Source: Saxidomus purpurata
Lineage: Eukaryota > Mollusca > Bivalvia > Venerida > Veneridae
Direction: 5' to 3'
DNA: 64,000 nt
Assembly (NCBI GenBank): GCA_022818135.1
Contig: JAFMSR010000002.1
Location: 20,252,585 to 20,316,584 of the forward strand
This document shows positions 35,801-47,800 of this stretch, piece after piece. The stretch's first letter is position 1, and each line of letters begins with the position of its first letter. Both the position numbers and the translations under genes were made by a program. Below the pieces are notes generated by a model, which made no database searches, had not been told where the DNA came from, and saw only the letters and a program-made list of their open reading frames with translations.

Positions 35801-38800
35801 GAACAATAACTACTGTGCCTACTTTTAGAGTTATTCCCCTTTTATCAGATTTACTTGAAAAACTTTGTCCGGAGCATAACTCCAAAAGTACTTGAGGGAT
35901 TTTCTTCAAACTTAATACACTGACATAGCACATTGGTAGGAAGTGCAGTGTGCAAGAACAATAACTCTACCTTGCCTACATTTAGAGTTATTCCCCTTTA
36001 TCAGATTTACTTGTCCGAAGCATAACTCCAAAAGTACTTGAGGGATTTACTTCAAACTTAATACACTGACATAGCACATTGGTAGGAAGTGCAGTGTGCA
36101 AGAACAATAACTCTACCTTACCTACCTTAAGAGTTATTCCCCTTTATCAGATTTACTTTAAAAGTTTTGTCCAGAGCATTACTCCAAAAGTACTGGAGGG
36201 ATTTACTTCAAACTTAATACACTGACATAGCACATTGGTAGGAAGTGCAGTGTGCAAGAACAATAACTCTACCTTGCCTACTTTTAGAGTTATTCCCCTT
36301 TATCAGATTTACTTGTCCGAAGCATAACTCCAAAAGTACTTGAGGGATTTACTTCAAACTTAATACACTGACAGAGCACATTAGTAGAAAGTGCAGTGTG
36401 CAAGAACAATAACTCTACCTTGCCTACTTTTAGAGTTATTCCCCTTAATCAGATTTACTTTAAAAGTTTTGTCCAGAGCATAACTCCAAAAGTACTTGAG
36501 GGATTTTCTTCAAACTTAATACACTGACATAGCACATTAGTAGGAAGTGCAATGTGCAAGAACAATAACTCTACCTTGCCTACTTTTAGAGTTATTCCCC
36601 TTTATCAGATTTACTTGTCCGAAGCATAACTCCAAAAGTACTTGAGGGATTTTCTTCAAACTTAATACACTGACATAGCACATTGGTAGGAAGTGCAGTG
36701 TGCAAGAACAATAACTCTACCTTGCCTACTTTTAGAGTTATTCCCCTTTATCAGATTTACTTGTCCGAAGCATAACTCCAAAAGTACTTGAGGGATTTTC
36801 TTCAAACTTAATACACTGACATAGCACATTGGTAGGAAGTGCAGTGTGCAAGAACAATAACTCTACCTTACCTACCTTTAGAGTTATTCCCCTTTATCAG
36901 ATTTACTTTAAAAGTTTTGTCCAGAGCATAACTCCAAAAGTACTTGAGGGATTTACTTCAAACTTAATACACTGACATAGCACATTGGTAGGAAGTGCAG
37001 TGTGTAAGAACAATAACTCTACCTTGCCTACTTTTAGAGTTATTCCCCTTTATCAGATTTACTTTAAAAGTTTTGTCCAGAGCATAACTCCAAAGGAGTT
37101 GAGGGATTTACTTCAAACTTAATACACTGACAGAGCACATTGGTAGGAAGTGCAGTGTGCAAGAACAATAACTCTACCTTGCCTACTTTTAGAGTTTTTC
37201 CCCTTTATCAGATTTACTTGTCCGAAGCATTACTCCAAAAGTACGTGAGGGATTTTCTTCAAACTTAATACACTGACATAGCACATTGGTAGGAAGTGCA
37301 GTGTGCAAGAACAATAACTCTACCTTACCTACCTTTAGAGTTATTCCCCTTTATCAGATTTACTTTAAGAGTTTTGTCCAGAGCATTACTCCAAAAGTAC
37401 TTGAGAGATTTACTTCAAACTTAATACACTGACATAGCACATTGGTAGGAAGTGCAGTGTGCAAGAACAATAACTCTACCTTGCCTACTTTTAGAGCTAT
37501 TCCCCTTTATCAGATTTACTTGTCCGAAGCATAACTCCAAAAGTACTTGAGGGATTTTCTTCAAACTTAATACACTGACATAGCACATTGGTAGGAAGTG
37601 CAGTGTGCAAGAACAATAACTCTACCTTGCCTACTTTTAGTCAAATAGAAAAATATCATACCTATACTGATAATGAACATTAATATAATTTTGCAAACCT
37701 TCTCTTCACATCCTTATTCTTTTTCCACTTACTTGAAAACTGTACTCAGCATGACCATAACTATACGGCTTTTTAAGGATTTCCTCTCACCAAGTAAAAT
37801 GTACGAAAGTACAACCTTCTGGTAACTTCTTCCTGGCGGGGGGATTAACCATGTGTAACATGGCTCTTGTTATACCTTGCTCCACTTTCAGTTTGCCCTA
37901 TTGTACAATTTGTATGAACTGTCCTATTGTATTATTTGTATGAATTACCCTATTGTATTATTTGTTTTCATACATGATTATGTAGTGTCTGTTTTGTTTT
38001 TGTTGTAAAAACTAGTAAGAAATGTCTGTATATTGCAGACGTCCATTTGCCGTCTGCTTAATGCGTAACTTGATTTCCCAGTTTCCCAGTTACACATACT
38101 GAATGGCTCAATATTTTGTCTATCTCATCTACATTGTATTTCCCATTGCACTGTTAAAATGAAAAAAAAGCATTATATAATGTGCATAATATTTGCTTGA
38201 ATGGTAGATTTCACAATGAAACTTGAATTAAAGTTGAAAAAAAACACCAATACATGGTATCTCATTCAGGAAGTAATGTTTGAAATATTTACTTTTGCTG
38301 ATAACAATTTCTATTAACCATAAAAATACAAGCATTTTAGTCTATCCCTTATCAAGCAACTAAGTTGGTTGATAGCACCACACCAAACATGAGATTTAGA
38401 AAGAGTGCCAACATGGGTAGTGTTGTGTATGAACAAAATGGCTAGAAGTCCTTACAAAGGTTTCATCTTGTAAAACCAGGTCTCTGTTCAAGGACTTGAG
38501 AATAGCAGTATACAGTCAAACTTAGTATATTTTTTTTTACCTTGGTACAAGGTGTATTTAAATAATGTCAAGTGGTCAGTGTGTCCGATTTGAATGATGT
38601 ATGTGGCAATGTTATCTGTCCAGACCATTGCTTTCAGAAAATTTTAAATAACTGCATGTTTTAGGACAACTAAAGGATTTGTAGCTTGCATTGCTTTAAA
38701 GTTAAGGTCACAATGTGGAACTTGTGTTAGATAGCAATACTCTGTGTCCCGAGCATCACTTCTTTTTCTTTTTCTTTGATTGTTTATGTCCCGGCCAACC

Positions 38801-41800
38801 CTGGGACTTCTCCCTGGTTGAATTTGCCAAGACTCCTGACAGGCGCATGTTGAAGAGGGACATATGCGCAGATACAAGGGAATCCAGGTACCAGACCCTC
38901 GCTCTTTTACGAATAGACTCCTTGGTTCTTTTACTTGCCCGGTGTATAGCACTGATACACATCAGACTACCTTTGGATTTCTAACCAGTTCATCTTTAGA
39001 TGGGTGGGAAACACTGAAAAGCGTTTCTGATATTTCCAATGCCCAGATGTTACTTGTATAAGTAAGAGATAAGTATTAGGCGGGATTAACACCTCTGTTT
39101 ACAATGCTTGTGAATCAAAAGGGAATTTTTGAATTTTATAATGAATTGAAAAAATTGAAAAATTATGAAATGCTCTTGATACTCATATTTTCCATTAAAC
39201 TCTTTAAAATGAACTTGTTTTCAAAGGATTCTGCAGTTATAACCATTTTGTAGTTACACCATTTTTACTTTGTATCTTAACAAAATTGAAAATAATACAA
39301 TGTATTTTTGAGAATAAATATTGTTTAAACTAAACCACTGGATTGGTAGTCCAGACCGCTAACCGCTTGTCTCTTAAGAAATTTGCATAATACAGGGTTT
39401 TGTTTGCAAACACGATCTCTCCTATTATCATGTTTTTTGAATAAATATTGTTTAAACAAACCAGATTGGACCAGCGTAACCACTCGACCACAGCCCCACC
39501 CTTGAGCACAACTTTTATAAACACTAAGATAATTGAAATTATCAAGCAAAGTTGATATGTCTGACACAATTTGCAAGTCCCTAGTTTGAAGGTCAAGGTT
39601 GTATTTGGGGCTCAAATGTATTCTATAGCAAAGCCTTTAACATTCTGTTCCTAATAAAATATTAAAGTATTAAGTAAGGGATTTTGATTTTTGCAGTTTG
39701 CAAATTGGTGGCTGTAAACATGTCCCCTATTTGTTGTCGGTATTGTCCTGTAATATATAACTCTTGATCCAGCATGGTGTGGTCACTGAGATCTTAGGTG
39801 TTCTTGCTTTACATTGCCAGGTGACAGGGCCATACAGGTTCGAATTCTGGCCTCTACCTTAGAATAAATTTAAATTTTTGATATAAATGCTTTTTACACT
39901 TTTTTATCGACCTTATATTTTTGATTACACTAGAACTAAACAGGTAAATGGTGACTGCTTTATCAGTCAGTTGGATCTCATTTTCATACCATTTTATATA
40001 CAGCATAAACCCTCCTGTAGATAAAGATTTACATAAATATCAATCTGATAAAAAAGACACCCTGCAGGTTCATAATGTATAAAAATTTCGGTGGCATGTT
40101 GTATATGATTGCTACCATTTGTGAGTAAATTGTTGTAATTTTCTTGTGGTTTTTGCTCTGCTTGCTGGGAACAGATGCAGACAAATTAACCGTTAATATG
40201 TTGACCAAAAGCGTCATAGGAACTTGGTACAAACTAATGAAACCTTACACATCTGTAGATTTTAAAGACCACTATTTTCAACCATTATAGGACTAAAATG
40301 TTGTACATGGCATGAAACTTAACACAAACAGGAACACAACAACCACATTAAGGACGAGGTGTTCCTGTTCTCTTTTAATGTCTACTATTATAATATAGTT
40401 ACCAGTACAGAAACTCCTCCTCCAAACCATTTGTCAGAGTTAGAAAAATCTTTTAGGGATGATGTTATGAGTCTGTCTACAAAGAGTCTACCAAGAGACA
40501 CTGATTTGTTGAAAAACATGGCCAGTGATAATAGGCTAATTACCTTGACGTATATGTTGAGAAAACTTTTAAAAAAAAAAGTCTATCATAAATATGACAT
40601 ATTGTATATGCAATGTATTGAATAAAATATTGTTTAAACCAATGGCCCAATATTTTTATTACATGAATCTCTGGTATATGTGTTAATATGAACTTTATGA
40701 TTAAAGAAAATATCCAGTGTCTTGGAGCAGCAGTTGAACGAAAAAGCTATTTAGGACCATAATGATTATGATGCTCTTGTCACTGTTTTGTTGTTCAGTG
40801 AGCACTGCTGTTTTAATAATACAAACCATGGAACTTAAATATTTTCATAATTGTGCAAAATAATGAACTGAAACAGTTAGGACTGAATCAAACAGGACAG
40901 ATTTTGTTATGAGGACAGAGGAATCAATCTAAAAACAAGACTTGTATGTTTTTTCGTACATGTATTTTGATAAATCTAGCAAGTCAGATTCATTAAATTC
41001 TTTACAGATTCAAACAGTGATTACTTTATCTATTCTGTTTTATTTGATGTCAAATCTTGTGCTTATATGATCAGCCAGTGGCTTATCAGTCTGATATCCT
41101 ACTTCATGAAGATAAACATTTCAACTACGGAGAAGCTGAGGGTGCAGGACAAGTTACATTAAGCAGTATATTCTAACATGCATTTTATCACTAAACCTGT
41201 CAGTCATTGATGGTCATGGGTCTGAGTCGCGTTACTGACATGGCCCTTTTTGTGGGATAATAGTCTAATACTTGTCCTTCATAGGAACGATGATTAGATA
41301 AACTACCTGCCATTACGTAACTGAAATACTGTTGAAATGGGCCAAGAAAAAAGTTTTAAGTTCATGTCAAAACTTTTTGAAATAAAATCTGTTGTGAAGT
41401 ACAATTTTAACACAGAATTCAGATGAGGGGGGTTCAGTAAGTGTTTAATTTTAGATTTATAAGAAAATCATTAGCCAAGACATCTCCAGTATTTCACTTT
41501 AACTGTTAATGGAAAGAGTGAATAATATTGCTAACTCAGACAGATGTATTACTGTTAGAGAGTCTTGTATGTGACTGGCATAATGATATATGGTAGTCTG
41601 GTAGTCTCGGTAATCTTATAAAATGGTTTTCTAGACACTGTTAATGCATAGCAACTCCTTGTCAGAGAAGATGCACTGGCAGCAGATAGCATCTTAATTC
41701 ATAGATAATTGTAGATTGATATCATGCGATGCATATCCATGTGGTAGGTACAGGACAAGCACTGTCTCTGTATCTTTATGTAGAACAAGAAAGCTCAGTG

Positions 41801-44800
41801 TTTACACATCTAATATGCTTAACCATTCAATCAAGTTACAGCAACATGAATAACCCTTGTACAACACAAGGAACATAATTAGTTTCAAACAAATGTCAAC
41901 AATTTGCATCCTCGAAACCTGATTATAGATGGATATACCAAAAGTAAGAAAGGTTCAGTTTAAGGCGTACATTTCTAAAGTGTCCATCTTGAGAAAGCAA
42001 CAGTTTCTGATTTCTCACTGGAAGGAATTGCCAGTGTTTTTATCTTCCATTGAAACAAGTGTTGGTAGTTACAGTTCCCTATAGTTGGCAGAGTTTGATA
42101 TATGAGCAGGTTACTCTGGCAACTGGAACATTCTGTATTCCTACAGTGGAAAATGTAAACATGTTAGCAGTGGTTCTTACTCTATCTTTCTATGTGCTTG
42201 TGACCCGATTTGGAAAAAGGTAGGTTTTGTTTGTACCGAGATATTTTCATACTTATCATACATTCATCTAGCATGATTTTTTTCCTGGAAATGTAATTAG
42301 GTAGTTCTGTGTTACTCTGGAGAGTAAGCCGGGGCACAGTAGGCAATTTTGCTACAGGATAATGAGGTCAGTGTTTACAATGTTGAGGTACTGCCTGGAA
42401 TTTTAGATGCGATATTAAACATCTGTTTTTCAGCTGCCATGAGTTTGTTAGTTGTACTTCTATGCTATTATTCTCTCTTTCAGAATGACTGCATAATTGT
42501 TCTTTAAATATAAACATTCCTCTTTCTGACAAGATTTACATGCATAATGTCTGATTCTGGGTTTCTGGATATAGTATTATATAATGATTCATGTGTTGTA
42601 TGTAAATGAGAGTCTATGCTAAGCTCAGTAGATCAACTTTATGTATAAACAATATTCATAAATATTGTTGTCGTCTGTTAGACAATAACTTACTTTTATT
42701 TTTTGTGTTGCACAGAGGTGCATTTTGTGTTGTGATTTTGACTCAGTCTGCACAGGAAGAAGATTTGGTATTGCCAGATTCTAACTGAAAAATTATAATA
42801 AAATTGAAATGCGTTTTACTTTATCTTTTCAGAGGTGCGGAGTTGTTTAAGCGTGTGCAATCATACAATGAGCATCATCAAAGCAAACGGGGCCAAACCT
42901 TGTCAATTATAGAGGTTAGTATTATATTTATATCTTGCTCTATCAGACGGGCTAAACACTGTCAATTACAGAGGTATGAATTCTATTTAAAACCTGTGTT
43001 ATCAGTCGATCAATACAGCTGAACATAATTTTGCAGATAAGCCACTCTTCTCTCATGAATCTCAAGTGTCAGCACAATAAGAACGTGCTGATTTTCAATC
43101 AAGAATTTTCTGTATAGACTGAATCTATTTACATTATGTATTGTATACCAAGTGATATCTTTGTGGTAACTGCAGCAGGGATCAGACCTGAAGTTTCCTT
43201 TACTAGCTATCATCCGGCTCATTTACATCTGACATGTACAAATATATTGTAATTACAGGATGAAGGTAATGTTCGGATATCGGGTCCATTGAGGATCTAC
43301 TGGGGTCTGAAGAAACCAATCATTTTACAGCGGTATGATGAAGTTCCCTCCTTATCAATACCACGGAAACGTTTCAGTGTCATATCTGACAATCGTGACC
43401 TTCAACCTCTGCAGGAAGTTAACCATGTAAGTTACAGTCATACACAAATACTTTATAAATGTTCGCGACATACCGGTAATTGTCATATTGCTACTATGGA
43501 AATTTGTAAAGTACTGTAAATTTGGAAAAAGTTATTTTATTTTACTGTTATGTTGCAGTTTCTAAGTTTGAGACCTTTTTCTCATGCAAAAACTGTAAGA
43601 ATAGATAAACAATATAGTTACACACAGTTATGTAGCTTTAACAATCATGATTTCTCTGAGTTTTCTGAATCATGTTATTGCAATAAGTAGAAAACATTTA
43701 ATAATATAGAATGTTTCTCGGTTTACAGTACCATTTTCAGGGTCATCAAATTCAAAAGCATGTTAGAACTGTCCAGCTAGCTAATGTAGCTAAGGATTAA
43801 TTGGTGTGTCACGCTGTATGCTGTAATCCGACATTCTTGATGTCTTAATCTGACATCCCTGGGTCTTGCTGTAACACTAAACTGAAATAAAAGGGGATTT
43901 ATGGTTTTGTCTCAGGTTTTTTTTCTGTCTGTTTATTTCTGTATGAGGAAGTTATAGTCTTTAACTAAACTTATAAGTTTTCTCTTGTAAATTATGCATG
44001 TCATATCAATTGATTTTCACTAGTCAAGTCATTATTAGATGTACATGTATAACTCACTCAGATTATACTGTCTTGCATTTTCAAATGTATCACATTTTTC
44101 TGTTTCCTTTTCTTTTTAGGAATCGAGTAATGATAATCCAAAATCACCTCGTAAAAGTCATTTGGGTTTGGACGATAGTGTTATATCTTCACCCTCGTCA
44201 GATGTTGTTATGCGAAGGACAAATATTAAAAAGTCAAATACCGTAGCTTATAGGGGAGATAGACCTAACAAATGGAAAAGAGCTTCCATAAATGGTCATA
44301 TATATAATTATGACGTAAGTAATTGTAGATTTCTTTAGTGCAACAACATCAAAACGTGAACATGATATTAAAATATTTTTGAAAATCGGGTTTTGATTGT
44401 TAAGTTAAATAAAACTACTTCGGATAAGGATTCTAAAGTAACAAAGACATGGGAAAGTATCTATTCATCTTAAGTGAACCAACTTTGGTCTTCAAATGTA
44501 TTTTTATTCAACCACATTTGTGATCATATAGTTAACACAAATTTTAAATTACAATAAACCCAATACTTAAGTACTGTATACACACACATACATATGCACG
44601 CCTCCCCACTCCCAACCAACTTTACACAAAGTACATGTACATGATATATCCACAGTATTATGAATTAAAATGATGATTCTTGTAACACTTGCAGAAAATG
44701 ACATCCATTACGATAGAAAAAAAATGAAACAGAGAATAGCACAACACACTGGTAAAGCAATAATATTGAATCTTAACTTCATTTTCTAATTATGATTGGT

Positions 44801-47800
44801 TTGTCCTGTGCACAAGTCTGAATTTATATATCATCAAATACACTTACAAAAGAATACTGTTAATATAAAGAAAAAATAACAAAAGATAAAGTGACACTAC
44901 TTGCTAACATAGAGACTTTGTTTATCAAAACTGTCAAGATGTTTTGTAAACTGTTTTCATGATAACGTCAAAACAGGAAGTACAGTTTTTACCTGTTGAA
45001 GTTTTGCAAAAAACACAGAAAACTTTACCACGTTATTGTACAGTAGCTTTTCTTGATAAAAATGTTACTCTGTTCTATGAAAACCAGCAGTAGGCATTTT
45101 GAACTACAGTCCAACAACCTCAAATGACACCTTCCTAGAGCAACATACTCCCTAAAAAGATATACATGTTCTTTCTCATTCCTTCAGTTATATAAGGAAT
45201 CAACTTCTGCAGAACAACCAGTCCTATTAACAACCAACACATTCCTGTGGTCTCAAGGGTGTTCACTCATGAGAGGTTGCACTGTAGTATGGAATTGGAT
45301 CACCTTGCACATTTGTGCAGTCTGATGTGAATCAATACTGGTTGTTTATCTATCACAGACAGCTGGAGTAACATTATAGCACTTGTAATTACAGTAATGC
45401 AACACCACACAAACCTTACTTCCTCTTTTTTTGACAATCGCTATGAATTAAAATGATTAATGGACTTTGCATACAGAGACTTGTATATACTGCTGCAGTA
45501 GTGTAACTGATGATCTCGGAGATAGATATGTTAACAGTATGGGCCTCGATCACACTATGGCGATGTCTAGTCATCAAGACTGTGCAGCTTGGCCCAGTTA
45601 TAGTTTCAGCGATTCAACATTTTCAGTCTAAGCCCGATTAACATTTGCAGTTTTTACATACGCCTTTAAAAACACAACTTTCATGATGTTTGTTAAACTT
45701 ATACTGCTATTTCATATCTTACGACTTTGTAAAATTTGATAGACACTTCCTTGAAAGCTTGCATGATACTCCTGATCAAATCTTTGCATGCAACATCATG
45801 ACATTTTCTTACATTATTTCTGCAGATACAGTCAATCTTTAACAGATATATAGACATTAGGTTAATTATCAATTTAAAGAGAAAACATTTAGATGTATCA
45901 CGCACCATTTTCTATGTATAGATTTTGTGAAAGTCTATGTCCATATGTGTGCTGAATAGACATTTATAAACTGAAGAGCAGAGTGTAGACAGATCAGTTT
46001 ACATAGTCTATACTGGACAGAAATCATATGTCTGCAGAAGGGTAAGGGTTGATTTAGCTGTACGTTCAGTACATATACTCTATACATTTACTCCAACCAT
46101 ATGATACTATGTTTTAACTTTCAGACAAGTGTATTTACTCCTGTGTTGGGCAGTTGTACCAGTGTTACAGTTGATAACAAAATGACAGTATTGCAGGTCG
46201 TTAAAACATTACTGGACAAATTTAAGGTAAGCCCAATTTTGAGCTCATCCGAGCACAAAACGTTTAGGGTTAGCTATTATGACCACTTGAACATGTTGTT
46301 TGTAATTCACTTGGCAACAATTGCTTAAATGCCATCTTCACATGAATGCTAATTTCAGGATGGTTCTCTATATAATCACTCAAACTGGTTTCTTTGCTGT
46401 AAGGCCAGTGCTATAAATAGTTTTGACTAGAACCTAAATCACTCGGCCATATTTACTAGACTTCACATGAATGTTCATTTAGAATGGTTCTCTTCTCAAA
46501 CTTCTTAAGAAGATTGTTTGCTGTACACAATGACTTCCTCATAACATCTTTTTAACAATAGCTGCTCCTGCCTGATTTTGAAATAATTGCAGGCAAATGT
46601 GTTTTGATGACTCTTTAAGTTTGCTGAAATTTTGAGGATTTTTTAAAATAAAAAATGTAGTCAGCAGGGGCAGAGCTAATTTCTACAACATTTAATGAAA
46701 ATGATTAATCTGTCGGAGAATTTTTATGACACTAGAATCTTTATATCTTACATGAATCTTGCACATTTAATAATGTGTTACAGATACTTTGTATTAATTC
46801 AGGTGAGCGATATAAGGCCATCTTTATGACCCTCTTGTATTGTTGTTGAGCATGTTTGTTGATGCACAGCTACAGAAATCCCACAATAAACCAAGAATTT
46901 TATCAACTTGACAGCGAGAGTGTTAATAAGTAGTGTTGTATTGTTTACGATAACATGCATATGTGTTTCATTTAGATATGTATCATATATGCTAAATGAG
47001 CAGTTTATGCCACAAAACTGTATGATAAATATCAACATAGTAATTTTATCCCAGTGACATTCAGATTTGGGGAAAACAAATGTTATATGATATAGTTACT
47101 ACATTATTGTATAGATGAAAGACTCTGCTATACATAATACTGTTTATGTTTGGTCAACTTTGTGATCAGTCATTACTGTTTAATGTGTTTATCCTGTTTG
47201 ATATTTGATAACAGAAATCTTGTTACCGGTAAATTTAGATATTCATTCGCAACTGAAGGAAAAAAAGAAATTTGAAATTTATTATTCCTTGCACATTTTC
47301 ATATCTATTGTAATTATCAGATGACAGTCATGTAGTGTAGTTTAATGACCATTCACTATTGTTTTTTATAGGTTGAAAACCAGCCAGAAGAATATAATTT
47401 GTGTATAATAACTGAACAAGAAGGTACAACATTTTGCTACTGTAAACTGAGAAATTATGATACGTTTGAGTTTTCAAAAACTCAAGTTACATGAATGTTT
47501 TATTCTCCAGCACTCTGTATGTTAGTATTCATTAGTAAGATTTTGTGTGTGAATTTTCACCAGTCAGGCATAGTTAAAATGTTCCATTCCCTTTACCTGA
47601 AAACCTTTAGATGTAAAAATGATTTTAAAGTTGTAATTGCTGGTCTTCATAGGTAAAGTAGTGCCCCTGATCCCAGAGGTTGTGGGTTTAAGCCCCACTG
47701 GGGTCACGAGCGTACCTCCTCATATGACACCAGTACTGGTTTTTCCAGGAAGCGGACTCAAGAGTGACTCAATAAGCTACAAGCTTTCTTCACAACCGAG

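Noticed and set aside
39340..39500. Functional tRNA genes
   Set aside because: Only 5'-half-like segments are present; acceptor stems do not close and T-arms are missing or damaged.
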